Positions 10,872 through 18,135 of a stretch of DNA of 64,000 nucleotides are shown here, one piece after another. The notes under the pieces are model-generated. The model saw only the letters and a list, made by a program, of their open reading frames with translations, was not told the DNA's origin and did no database searches. How positions within the stretch are numbered: position 1 is the first letter of the stretch; every line of letters starts with the position of its first letter. The position numbers and the translations under genes were made by a program. Source of the stretch: CALZIK01 sp945787635 (GTDB lineage: Bacteria; Acidobacteriota; Thermoanaerobaculia; Multivoradales; JAHEKO01); NCBI GenBank assembly GCA_947259725.1, contig CAMYNM010000001.1, forward strand, positions 372,001 through 436,000, in the 5' to 3' direction.

Positions 10872-12464
10872 CTACTCGCCGCGCCCGGCGTCGACCGCCT
10901 CGGAATCGGCCTCGGGATCGGCGAACCTCAGGTTCTCGTCGAGCCGCCGAGCCAGCTCCTCGGAGGCGGACAGATCGCCCAGCGCGCGCGTCGCCACCAG
11001 GAGACCCGAAAGCGAAGTCGAACGTTGCGGCGTGCGCTCGAGCTGGCTCACGTAGGCCTGCCGCGCCTCGCTCCACTGACCCCTAGATGCCAGAACTTCG
11101 CCGAGCAGCTCCGAGGCCGGCTTGGCCAGCTGCGGCGGACCGAAGGCATAGGGCAAGGCGTGCTCGGCGGCGGCGGCTTTTCGCAGCAGATCGAGCGAAC
11201 GATCGGGTCTGTCGCTCATCAAATCGAGCAGCGCATCCAGCTCGAGCCGGGTGATCGCCAGCAGTTCGTCGGCCTCCTGTGGCCACGGAGCCGCTTCGAG
11301 TTCGTTCAGGCTCGCCCGGACCTTTCGGACGTGCCCGACATCGCCAGCCCGCCAGGCAGCGTAGGCGCGTGCGAACAGCACCAACTCCTCGCCCGCGCCG
11401 GGCAGATCCTGCCCGTCGGGATCGGTCCAACGCTCGAGAGACGACCAGTCTTCCAGATCGATGGCGTAGCGGGCGCGCATCGCGCGGAAATGCCACAGCT
11501 CTCCCTCGGTCGGTTCCTCTTCGACCCTCGCCTCACAAGTCTCCAGCACGACCCCGGCATCCTTGGCGCGACCCTGTTGCAGATAGCCGTAGAGAAGCCA
11601 GTAGGGATAGTGGCCGCAGACCGTGAGTCGCTCACCGAGCTCGGCTTGACGCTCGGTTTGCACCTTGCGCGCGACCTCGTTGGCGGCCACCACCTCGTCC
11701 CACATGCCCAAGGCGACGAAGATGTGGGAGGTCATGTGCTGGGCGTGTGCCGCCGCCGGAGCGATCTTCGAGTAGGCGCGCGCCATCGGCAGCCCCAGCG
11801 GGGCGTGCACCGGATCGTCGAACGAGTGGATCAAGTAGTGGGCGGCGCCCGGGTGCTCGCGGTTGACGTCCCAGACCTGTTGAGCGACGGCCGCGGCGCG
11901 CATGTAGGTCGCGAAATCGCGGCCCTCGTGCGCCGTTCCCAGAATCGAGAGCGCATAGAAGCTCGTCGCTTCGTGATCCTCGGGGTACGCCTCGGCGAGA
12001 CGGCGCATGGCATGGCGGTACAGCTCGTCGCGCTCGAGCTTGCCCAGGCTCTCGCTCGCGTCGTCGGTTCCGAACAGCAGCTCGACGGCGCTCAAATAGG
12101 CCCGCTCACGGTCGGTACCGGCCTTGTCCTGGCGTTCCCGGGCCGACGGCGCCAGCCTTCCCAGCACCGAACGGGCCGCCTCGCGGTCCTGCTGATTCCA
12201 AAGCGGATGATTGTGGGTCATCGCTTCGCCCCAGTAGGCGAGAGCGAAGCCGGAGTCGATGTCTTGGGCTCGCCGGAAGGCTCTTGCGGCGTCCTCGTAC
12301 TCGAAATTGTGGAGGTACAACACGCCCTCGAGGAAGTCCGCCTGGGCCGCTTCGACGCCCGAGTTCGGGAACGAGATGCGACCGAGCAACTGGGCGCTCG
12401 CGGCAACGGGCACCAGCATCAGAGCCAGTACGGCAAGCGTGCGATTCCGCAAACGTAGCGTCAT
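10872..12464 (-). CDS. Exported tetratricopeptide-repeat protein
   Basis: A 530-residue protein with a Sec signal peptide (basic MTLRLRNR, hydrophobic LAVLALMLVPVA, cleavage near ASA-Q). The mature part is helical repeats: FLEGVLYLHNFEYEDAARAFRRAQ and FALAYWGEAMTHNHPLWN near the N-terminus, and AEHALPYAFGPPQLAKPASELLGE near the C-terminus. This is a TPR protein family common in environmental bacteria (the N-terminal AYWGEAMTHNHPLW motif is typical) with no established biochemical role. Several His residues (HNH, HAQHMTSH) could hint at metal binding, but that is only a guess. Start ATG 12464 has GGAGG upstream. Confidence 0.8.
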   Translation of the reverse strand: MTLRLRNRTLAVLALMLVPVAASAQLLGRISFPNSGVEAAQADFLEGVLYLHNFEYEDAARAFRRAQDIDSGFALAYWGEAMTHNHPLWNQQDREAARSVLGRLAPSARERQDKAGTDRERAYLSAVELLFGTDDASESLGKLERDELYRHAMRRLAEAYPEDHEATSFYALSILGTAHEGRDFATYMRAAAVAQQVWDVNREHPGAAHYLIHSFDDPVHAPLGLPMARAYSKIAPAAAHAQHMTSHIFVALGMWDEVVAANEVARKVQTERQAELGERLTVCGHYPYWLLYGYLQQGRAKDAGVVLETCEARVEEEPTEGELWHFRAMRARYAIDLEDWSSLERWTDPDGQDLPGAGEELVLFARAYAAWRAGDVGHVRKVRASLNELEAAPWPQEADELLAITRLELDALLDLMSDRPDRSLDLLRKAAAAEHALPYAFGPPQLAKPASELLGEVLASRGQWSEARQAYVSQLERTPQRSTSLSGLLVATRALGDLSASEELARRLDENLRFADPEADSEAVDAGRGE

Positions 12465-12530
12465 TCCGACCTCCTCTAGAGACGGATCTCGGCGATCCGC
12501 CGGACCCGCCTCAGCGTACCGTAGCCTTGC

Positions 12531-12580
12531 CCGCCATTCGCCGTCATTCGCGGTTATTCGCGGTTATTCGCCGTCATTCG
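12531..12580. repeat. Five 10-bp tandem repeats across the ridA stop codon
   Basis: Five decamers in direct order: CCGCCATTCG, CCGTCATTCG, CGGTTATTCG, CGGTTATTCG, CCGTCATTCG. On the minus strand, the coding strand of the exported RidA gene, they read as repeated CGAATGACGG or CGAATAACCG. The gene's own GAA TGA end is the first unit, and later units repeat a stop in a shifting frame. Probably slipped-strand expansion. Confidence 0.85.
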
Positions 12581-13071
12581 AAAACTGCGATGCATTCGAT
12601 CTCGACACGGGCCCCCAACGCCAGACCGCTCGTCCCAAAAGCGCTCCGTGCCGGAAAATGCTCCGAGAAGAAGCTCCGGTAGACCTCGTTCATCGCCGAC
12701 CACTCGGCGATGTCGGCCAGCATCACGGTGCACTTGACCAGGTCGCTCATGGACAGCCCTCGACGTTCGAGCGCCGTTCGGATGTTCTCCATCGTCTGGC
12801 GGGTCTCGGGGACGATGCCGCCGGGCGGAAGGCCGCGGCCGCCCTCGGTCAGGACCGCGCCGATCTGGCCGGAAAGAAACAGTAGATTGCCGACACGTAC
12901 GCTCTCCGAGAACGGCATCGCGCTCCGGCCCGGAGCCGGATGAAACTCGATCGTCGAGGCATCCACTGCCGGCGAGGCGTCATCGTGGTTCGCGGCCGCC
13001 GGGATCGCGGCCAGTACGACCGCGAGGCCGACGCCGGCCTTTCGAATCCAACTTCGACGTGTTCTTTTCAT
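12574..13071 (-). CDS. Exported RidA/YjgF/YER057c-family protein
   Basis: A 165-residue RidA-fold protein with an N-terminal signal peptide. Cytoplasmic RidA hydrolyses reactive enamine/imine intermediates; here the domain is preceded by MKRTRRSWIRKAGVGLAVVLAAIPAAANH, a Sec or possible Tat leader (RRSWIRK is only loosely twin-arginine). Family features: VRVGNLLFLSGQIG, TRQTMENIRTALERRGLSMSDLVKCTVMLADI and ARVEIECIAVFE. The Arg/Glu positions near the C-terminus (the ARVEIE stretch) resemble active RidA. ATG at 13071 is chosen with GAGGGTG 5 nt upstream; a GTG at 13098 is possible but weaker. The last codons fall in the 10-bp tandem repeat. Confidence 0.85.
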   Translation of the reverse strand: MKRTRRSWIRKAGVGLAVVLAAIPAAANHDDASPAVDASTIEFHPAPGRSAMPFSESVRVGNLLFLSGQIGAVLTEGGRGLPPGGIVPETRQTMENIRTALERRGLSMSDLVKCTVMLADIAEWSAMNEVYRSFFSEHFPARSAFGTSGLALGARVEIECIAVFE

Positions 13072-13105
13072 TTCACCCTCCTCGATTCGCGGTGGCACAG
13101 ATGGC

Positions 13106-13651
13106 TCATGATCTCGCCACGGTGCGGCGGACCCGCTCGAGTTGCGCTCGATGCACCAGATCGTGCCCAGCGTAGAGTCGAATCATATGCCGCACAGTCT
13201 CGCGCCCTCGCTCGCTGTGCCGGCCCGAGCGATCGAGCTCGTCATCATCCAAGCTCTCGATCAAAAGCAGGTTGCGATCTCGCAACAGTTGGATCTCCGC
13301 GAGAACCATGGTGAGATCTCGACTCCCGTAGCGAAGGTACCTCGCCCAGCGATCCTGGTCGTATCCGGTCAGGACCGGGTCGGCCTCGGCCAGAACCATC
13401 CGCAGCCGGCACGCCCAGACCAGCTCGGAGTCCGACAGGTGTGCCAGGATCTCGATCATCGACCATTTCCCGTCGGCTTCCGGGCGTCGCAGCTCGGCCG
13501 CCTCCAACCCAGCGGTCCCGTCACGCAGCGCCTCGGGCAGCTGTCTGAGGATCTCGATCGGGTCGCGGTTTCCCACCAGCTCGAGCACCGCCTGGATGTA
13601 TTGGCCGGCGTCGTCGGTCGCGGCGGCGTAGGAGTTCGTGAATATCGTCAT
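13106..13651 (-). CDS. DinB-family protein
   Basis: A 181-residue DinB_2-type four-helix protein beginning MTIFTNSYAAATDDAGQYIQ. Motifs: ADGKWSMIEILAHLSDSELVWACRLR, with the usual first-helix His, and HMIRLYAGHDLVHRAQLERV, with the C-terminal His pair expected for a metal site. ATG at 13651 has AAAGGA 9 nt upstream; the longer open frame to 14101 is out-of-frame overlap with the thioesterase gene. It starts 14 bp after that gene's stop, so the two are likely one transcript. It is only distantly similar to the other DinB protein at 9763-10287. Confidence 0.82.
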   Translation of the reverse strand: MTIFTNSYAAATDDAGQYIQAVLELVGNRDPIEILRQLPEALRDGTAGLEAAELRRPEADGKWSMIEILAHLSDSELVWACRLRMVLAEADPVLTGYDQDRWARYLRYGSRDLTMVLAEIQLLRDRNLLLIESLDDDELDRSGRHSERGRETVRHMIRLYAGHDLVHRAQLERVRRTVARS

Positions 13652-13665
13652 CGTTTGTGGTCCTT

Positions 13666-14142
13666 TCAGGTCGAATGTTCGTTGCGCCATGACGGCGGCA
13701 CCCGAATCGCCACGACCCTCCCCGTCGCACATTCGCTGCCTCCGGAGAACACAGAGCAGCTCACCACCGTCTTCTTGCCATCTGTGGTCTCGATCCGAGC
13801 GCGCAGATCGACCGGATCTCCGATCGGAACGGGTGCCAGGAAGCGCACCTCCAGCGACCCCGTGACGCACCAGATCTGGGGATCCGATCCTATTTCTCGC
13901 GCTTCCGAGCGGTAGGCCCAGGCGGTCGCGGTGCAGACCGAATGGCAATCGACCAGCGTCGCGGTGATGCCGCCGTTGAGGAAATGCCGCGGTCCGGCGG
14001 CGTGCCCGGTTCCCGGTTCGAAGGTGCATACCGACTCGTCTCCGTCCCAGAAACTCCTGATCCGCAGACCCTCGAGGTTGAGCGGGCCACAGCCGAAGCA
14101 ATGGTTGTTCGGCATCAGATCCTGGAACGCGATCGGGCTCAT
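13666..14142 (-). CDS. Hotdog-fold (PaaI/4HBT-type) thioesterase
   Basis: A 158-residue hotdog-domain protein. NNHCFGCGPLNLEGLRI at the start is typical of PaaI-like thioesterases with a CxxC, and HFLNGGITATLVDCHSVCTA contains the helix with the acidic catalytic residue (Asp in LVDCH). LEVRFLAPVPIGDPVDLRARI is the core strand. It probably hydrolyses an acyl-CoA; the substrate is unknown. Paired with the downstream DinB-fold gene. Confidence 0.82.
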   Translation of the reverse strand: MSPIAFQDLMPNNHCFGCGPLNLEGLRIRSFWDGDESVCTFEPGTGHAAGPRHFLNGGITATLVDCHSVCTATAWAYRSEAREIGSDPQIWCVTGSLEVRFLAPVPIGDPVDLRARIETTDGKKTVVSCSVFSGGSECATGRVVAIRVPPSWRNEHST

Positions 14143-14254
14143 GGGTGACGACTTCGCGGACGCCCCGAGTGACAGCAGCTCTCGACGCGCTCGACCTTAC
14201 AATTGTTGCACTTCCCGGCCGATCGGGCGGAAGATGACCTCTGAGGTGATGCCC

Positions 14255-15073
14255 ATGAATTCGCCCTTCGCAGCTGTACGAGCCCTGCTACCGGTTCTGG
14301 CGCTGACGCCCTGCGGGCTGGTCGTGGCGGCGACGTTCCCGAGCGACGCCGACGCCGAGCACTTCCTGCGCACGGCGGAGGTCATCGAGATCAAGGCGCT
14401 CGGAAAGGGCGTCACGCTCTCCCACCTGGTGACCCTGTCCGACGGGGACACGACCTCCAAGGCGGTCTGGAAGGTCATCAATGAGTACCAGCCGATCAAG
14501 CGATTCGACGACGGCGGCTTTCCCGAGCTCGGGTTTCGCGACAGCTACAAGAGCGAGATCGCAGCCTACCGGCTCGACCTTCTCATCGGCCTGGGCCAGG
14601 TTCCGCCCACCGTCGAGCGAAAGCTCCGCGGCGAGCGCGGCTCGCTGCAGCTCTGGATCGAGGACTGTAGGACCGAGGGAGAGCGCCGCCGAGAAGGAAC
14701 CCAGCCTCCCGATGTCGCGGACTGGAATGGTCAGATGCGCCGCGCGAAGGTCTTCTTTCAGCTCATTCACGACGTCGACTACGTCAATCTGAGCAACCTG
14801 CTCGTGGATTCGAGCTTCAACCTCTACAAGATCGACAGCTCGCGCGCCTTCCGCACGCAGACCGACCTGCTCGACCCCGACAAGCCGGAGAGATACTCGC
14901 GTTCACTGCTCGAGAGGCTTCGCAGCCTCGACGAGGCCACGTTGAAGCGCGAGCTTGGCAAGTGGCTGAGCCAGAAGCAGCGCTCGAGTCTGCTCGAGCG
15001 GCGCGACCGGATCCTCGAGCGAGCCGAGCGCTTGACGGCGGCCCAGGGAGAGGCCGAGATCCTGTACCCGTAG
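14255..15073 (+). CDS. Secreted PI3K/PI4K-like (SCO1664-type) kinase-fold protein
   Basis: A 272-residue protein with a signal peptide (MNSPFAAVRALLPVLALTPC, then GLVVAATF) and a domain resembling SCO1664-type phosphatidylinositol-kinase-like proteins, distantly FAM20/HipA-like. Matching points are Lys73 in AVWKVI, Glu101 in SEIAAYRLDLLIGLGQVPPTV, LQLWIEDC, the catalytic-loop-like HDVDYVNLSNLL (Asp173/175, Asn178/181) and the metal Asp194 in YKIDSSRAF. The C-terminus is a charged helix. ATG at 14255 fits GAGGTG 7 nt upstream; in-frame ATGs at 14234 and 14249 are worse spaced. The combination of a kinase-like fold and an export signal is unusual, and activity is unproven. Convergent with the MerB-family gene. 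Confidence 0.6.
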   Translation: MNSPFAAVRALLPVLALTPCGLVVAATFPSDADAEHFLRTAEVIEIKALGKGVTLSHLVTLSDGDTTSKAVWKVINEYQPIKRFDDGGFPELGFRDSYKSEIAAYRLDLLIGLGQVPPTVERKLRGERGSLQLWIEDCRTEGERRREGTQPPDVADWNGQMRRAKVFFQLIHDVDYVNLSNLLVDSSFNLYKIDSSRAFRTQTDLLDPDKPERYSRSLLERLRSLDEATLKRELGKWLSQKQRSSLLERRDRILERAERLTAAQGEAEILYP

Positions 15074-15151
15074 TCGGCGACCGAGGCGCGGTCCCGTGAG
15101 CGCCCGATCGAGCGTGGTTCTCGGATAGGAGGCCTGGCCATCGTCGAGGAT

Positions 15152-15826
15152 TCAGAACGCGTCGGACTCGGGGTCCCAGAAAGGCCCTTCGAGGCCGATC
15201 TCGGCGAAGATCCGGCGCATTTCGGCCGGCTTCGGTCGATGCGCTTCGGGGCTCAACCGGTCGCCGTACCAGGCCAGAGCGAGACGCCACTGCTGCTCGA
15301 GAGTCACTACCGGGCGCTTGGGCAGGCCGCGCTCCAGGCACCAGGCTTCGACGTTTTCTTCCGACCGGAAGAAGAGCATGGTGCTTCATGTGTAGACGAT
15401 GTCATCCCACCAGAGCGCGGCCGGCACCGCGTAATGCACAACGCACTCGTCTCCGAGGACCCTGCCGCCCCGAACCAGCAGTTGGAGCGGCTCGAGAGTC
15501 TGTTCGCACCGCGAGCGGATCTCGCCGTCCGAGTGGAGTGCCGCCGGGATGGCCAGGGCGTCCCAGGCGCAGTTGGCGAAATATTGCTTGCCAGCCACTT
15601 GCACGCGGTGCTGGGTCTCGACGCCCGAAAACGGCGGCGCCATCCGGATGGTCTCCCCGTCCCCCTCGAGCACCAGAACCCGATTCGCGAACAGTCTCTG
15701 GTAGCCCTCACGAATCTCGTGCGAATCGCGGCCGGTGGCGGACGCCATCTCCTCGGCCGAGGGTGGCCGCGTGGTCTCGGCGGTGTGCCGGTAGATCGCC
15801 AGCTTGAGATCGGTATCCTGATCCAT
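15152..15826 (-). CDS. merB: MerB-family protein, candidate selenoprotein (in-frame TGA, Sec147)
   Basis: MerB cleaves the carbon-mercury bond of organomercurials using Cys96, Asp99 and Cys159 (E. coli plasmid R831b numbering). Here ATG 15826 opens a frame of 146 codons ending VVHYAVPAALWWDDIVYT, then TGA (15388-15386), then the same frame continues STMLFFRSEENVEAWC for 77 more codons to 15152. Read through, it is 224 residues, the normal MerB length. Winged-helix start PPSAEEMASATGRDSHEI; Cys86 and Asp89 in ANCAWDAL match WCALD of MerB; the TGA lies exactly 5 residues before the conserved FF, the place of Cys159 (FCCHVHFF). A SECIS-like hairpin follows at 15373-15356. Alternatives: a pseudogene or a single-base sequencing change of TGC to TGA. 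No mercury or sel genes are visible in this window. Confidence 0.8.
15356..15373 (-). promoter_or_regulatory. Putative bacterial SECIS element
   Basis: On the mRNA, twelve nt after the TGA of the MerB-family gene, a perfect 7-bp stem UUCUUCC / GGAAGAA closes a GGUC loop. Bacterial SECIS elements lie directly downstream of the UGA, with the apical loop about 16-37 nt away and a G in its first two positions. E. coli fdhF has a GGUC-containing loop, the part read by SelB, about 18 nt after UGA. Here the loop begins 20 nt after UGA. The hairpin is coding (FFRSEE), as expected for a bacterial SECIS. Lower-stem pairing is poor. Confidence 0.65.
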
Positions 15827-15964
15827 GGAGCGTCGGTGAATCCGCGGCCGATACTAGCGCAGCGCGGAGCAGGATCCTGAGTCGGCCGTTCTGACGAAGA
15901 TTTTCTGACCGGAGCGCCAACCTTTGCTTGGAACGCCTGTATTTACTGACAGAAGGACAGAATC
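15827..15964. other. Divergent intergenic region
   Basis: 138 bp between the minus-strand MerB-family gene and the plus-strand anti-sigma-like gene. It must hold both promoters. A TTCTGAC direct repeat occurs at 15889-15895 and 15903-15909 (14-bp spacing), with TACTGAC at 15944-15950. This could be an operator, but I see no convincing -35/-10 pair. Confidence 0.3.
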
Positions 15965-16780
15965 ATGCGTGATCGACGAGAACAGCTGATTTGGACCGAG
16001 CTCGATGGCGAGCTGAGCGAGGCCGAGGTCCGGGAGCTTGCTGAGCTTCGAGCGCCCGGCAAAGGCTCGGCGGAAGCCGACGAGCTCGAGGCCGAAATCC
16101 GTAGCCTGGCCGCCAGGCTCGACGAAGTCGAGTCGGTGGCCGCGCCTGCCGAGCTTCGGGGGAGTATTCTCGAAGCCGTCACTCGGCGCGGCGTCCAGGG
16201 CGGAGAGCAAAGCGGCGGACAAGCCTCGATACCCAGCCTGGGCCATTTTCCGGCCCGGATCCGGGCCGCGCCCGCCTGGACCAAATGGGCGGCCGTGGCG
16301 GCGGGGCTCTCGCTGGCGGTCGTCGCCCATCAGATCGTCTTCGGACCCGGCCCCGAAGACACCGCCGGTTTGAGCGGAACGGTCCTGCCGGCGCCCTCGC
16401 CCGAAGACGGCTCGATCGCCCTGCCGAGCCCCACGGAGCTCGCCACGAGTATGGATTTTGTGCGACTCACCTCGCAGGGAAGCCGACTGACCGCCTCGTT
16501 TACACCCGGCGAGGGTGCCTTCACCTTCGCCTTTCGCGCGCCGGGTCTCGAGGTCGAGCACCTCGAATTTCAGGATGGCGCAACCGGCAGCCACGACCTC
16601 GATACCGATCAGCTCACCCTCCGGGTCCGAGGCCCGGGCCGGGCCGAGCTGGTCCTCGTTCTGGGCCACGCTGAACAGCCTTTTACATTCTCCGGCTTCG
16701 GCGACGGTATCCAGCCGTTCGAACGCGAGCTCTCTCTCGGAGCAGGGCACGCAGCCAACTTTCAAGGAGCCGATCGGTAG
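15965..16780 (+). CDS. Anti-sigma-factor-like membrane protein
   Basis: A 271-residue protein: an acidic cytoplasmic N-terminus (LIWTELDGELSEAEVRELAEL) like that of anti-sigma factors, a single membrane helix near 105-126 (WTKWAAVAAGLSLAVVAHQIVF), and a periplasmic domain ending in GFGDGIQPFERELSL. There is no zinc-finger HxxxCxxC. No sigma gene is adjacent, so the partner, if any, is elsewhere. AGAAGGA precedes the ATG. It is 58 bp upstream of the nine-residue-repeat gene and both precede a strong terminator, so they probably form one transcript. Confidence 0.6.
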   Translation: MRDRREQLIWTELDGELSEAEVRELAELRAPGKGSAEADELEAEIRSLAARLDEVESVAAPAELRGSILEAVTRRGVQGGEQSGGQASIPSLGHFPARIRAAPAWTKWAAVAAGLSLAVVAHQIVFGPGPEDTAGLSGTVLPAPSPEDGSIALPSPTELATSMDFVRLTSQGSRLTASFTPGEGAFTFAFRAPGLEVEHLEFQDGATGSHDLDTDQLTLRVRGPGRAELVLVLGHAEQPFTFSGFGDGIQPFERELSLGAGHAANFQGADR

Positions 16781-16838
16781 TCAGATCATGTCGCCGGCAA
16801 AACAGCGACGCAGCACCAACCCTTTGGGAGGAGCCAAC

Positions 16839-18038
16839 ATGAGCAGCGAAAGCAAGAACAGCAAGTTTCTGTGGATCGCGATCGGAGCCGCAGTGCTCGC
16901 GGGCGCGATCTATTTTTCCGGTGTCATGCCATCGGAGACAGACGTGTCCGGCACCATCAGCGGCGTCGAGCCGGCCCAGAAGTATCAGGAGGCGCCCGAC
17001 GTTACCGCCGAGCTCGATGGCGAAGAGGCGCAGAGCTTCCTCAACAGCCACGAGTTCCAGGCGCTGGTCGAGAGCCAGGAGATGCGCGAAGCGCTGGCCA
17101 GGGACGAGCTCAGAAGCCTCTTCGCCAGGGATGAGTTCAGGAATCTCTTCGCTCGCGACGAGTTTCGGAACCTCTTCGCTCGCGACGAGTTCCGCGATCT
17201 CTTCGCCCGCGACGAGTTCAGGAACCTCTTCGCCCGCGACGAGTTTAGGAACCTCTTCGCTCGCGACGAGTTCCGCGATCTCTTCGCCCGCGACGAGTTC
17301 AGGAACCTCTTCGCCCGCGACGAGTTTAGGAACTTGTTCGCCCGCGACGAGTTCAGGAACTTGTTCGCTCGCGACGAGTTCCGTGATCTCTTCGCCAGAG
17401 ACGAGTTCAGGAACCTCTTCGCCCGCGACGAGTTCCGTGATCTCTTTGCCCGCGACGAGTTCCGAACGTTCCTCTCGAGAGACGAGTTCCGCGATCTTCT
17501 CGCTCGGGATGAGTTCCGCGATCTCTTCGCCAGAGACGAGTTCCGCGATCTCTTTGCCCGTGACGAGTTCCGGGACCTCTTTTCGCGCGACGAGTTCCGC
17601 GACCTGATCGCCCGCGATGAGTTTAGAAACCTGATGGCACGTGACGAGTTCAGGAACTTGATGGCACGTGACGAGTTTCGCAATCTCTTCGCTCGGGACG
17701 AGTTCAGAGATCTTTTCGCTCGCGACGAGTTCCGGAGTCTCTTCGCCCGAGACGAGTTTCGAAACCTAATGGCACGTGACGAGTTCAGAAGTCTCTTCGC
17801 TCGTGACGAGTTCCGCAGCCTCTTCGCCCGCGACGAGTTCCGGGACCTCTTTTCCCGCGACGAGTTTCGCAACCTTTTCGCCCGCGACGAGTTCCGCGAC
17901 CTCTTCGCCCGGGACGAGTTCCGGAATCTCTTCGCCCGCGACGAGTTTCGGAACCTTCTCGCCCGCGACGAGTTCCGGGACCTTTTCGCGCGAAACGAGT
18001 TCCACTCGATGATGCGGGACGAGCTGCGTGCGAGGTAG
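16839..18038 (+). CDS. Membrane-anchored protein of 33 nine-residue repeats
   Basis: A 399-residue protein. Residues 9-30 (SKFLWIAIGAAVLAGAIYFS) form an N-terminal signal anchor, followed by an acidic linker and then from residue 90 to the C-terminus 33 consecutive copies of EFR(N/D/S)LFARD plus a degenerate 34th, ending MMRDELRAR. The repeat is amphipathic and strongly helix-forming, with Phe/Leu on one side and Arg/Asp/Glu on the other. An HEFQALVESQEMREAL segment before it looks like the ancestral unit. GGGAGGAG is 6 nt before ATG 16839. I know no characterised family with this repeat. Possible roles are an extracytoplasmic filament, spacer, membrane-active helix or protein-binding scaffold. 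An anti-sigma-like gene precedes it. Confidence 0.8.
   Translation: MSSESKNSKFLWIAIGAAVLAGAIYFSGVMPSETDVSGTISGVEPAQKYQEAPDVTAELDGEEAQSFLNSHEFQALVESQEMREALARDELRSLFARDEFRNLFARDEFRNLFARDEFRDLFARDEFRNLFARDEFRNLFARDEFRDLFARDEFRNLFARDEFRNLFARDEFRNLFARDEFRDLFARDEFRNLFARDEFRDLFARDEFRTFLSRDEFRDLLARDEFRDLFARDEFRDLFARDEFRDLFSRDEFRDLIARDEFRNLMARDEFRNLMARDEFRNLFARDEFRDLFARDEFRSLFARDEFRNLMARDEFRSLFARDEFRSLFARDEFRDLFSRDEFRNLFARDEFRDLFARDEFRNLFARDEFRNLLARDEFRDLFARNEFHSMMRDELRAR
17106..17996 (+). repeat. Coding 27-bp tandem repeat array (33 units)
   Basis: Thirty-three uninterrupted 27-bp units coding EFRxLFARD, with no frame breaks. Several 81-bp blocks (N-N-D pattern of three units) are nearly identical at the DNA level in the first third, showing recent block duplication. 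The central units (FLSRD, LIARD, LMARD) are more diverged. The repeat gives long open but meaningless frames on both strands. Copy number is likely to vary between strains. Confidence 0.9.
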
Positions 18039-18090
18039 GTTAGGACCCTGAAGAAGCTTCCTCCGTTCTCAACGGAACAGTCAAACTTCC

Positions 18091-18135
18091 AAAACCAGGC
18101 GGAGATGCGACTTTCGCATCTCCGCCTGGTTTTTT
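18091..18135 (+). terminator. Strong rho-independent terminator overlapping next start codon
   Basis: A 19-bp perfect stem (18091-18109 with 18115-18133), 5-nt loop ACTTT, and a T-run on the 3' side. The A-run on the 5' arm would make it bidirectional. It lies 52 bp after the repeat-protein stop. The ATG of the next gene (18105-18107) and its AGGCGG ribosome-site-like sequence are inside the 5' arm. Confidence 0.9.

Noticed and set aside
13652..14101. N-terminal extension of the DinB gene to 14101
   Set aside because: It overlaps the thioesterase gene in another frame; the ATG at 13651 has a good ribosome site and starts the conserved domain.
15386..15826. MerB-family gene as a simple pseudogene cut by a nonsense mutation
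   Set aside because: The stop replaces precisely the catalytic Cys codon, the frame is intact on both sides, and a SECIS-like hairpin follows. Not excluded, but less likely.
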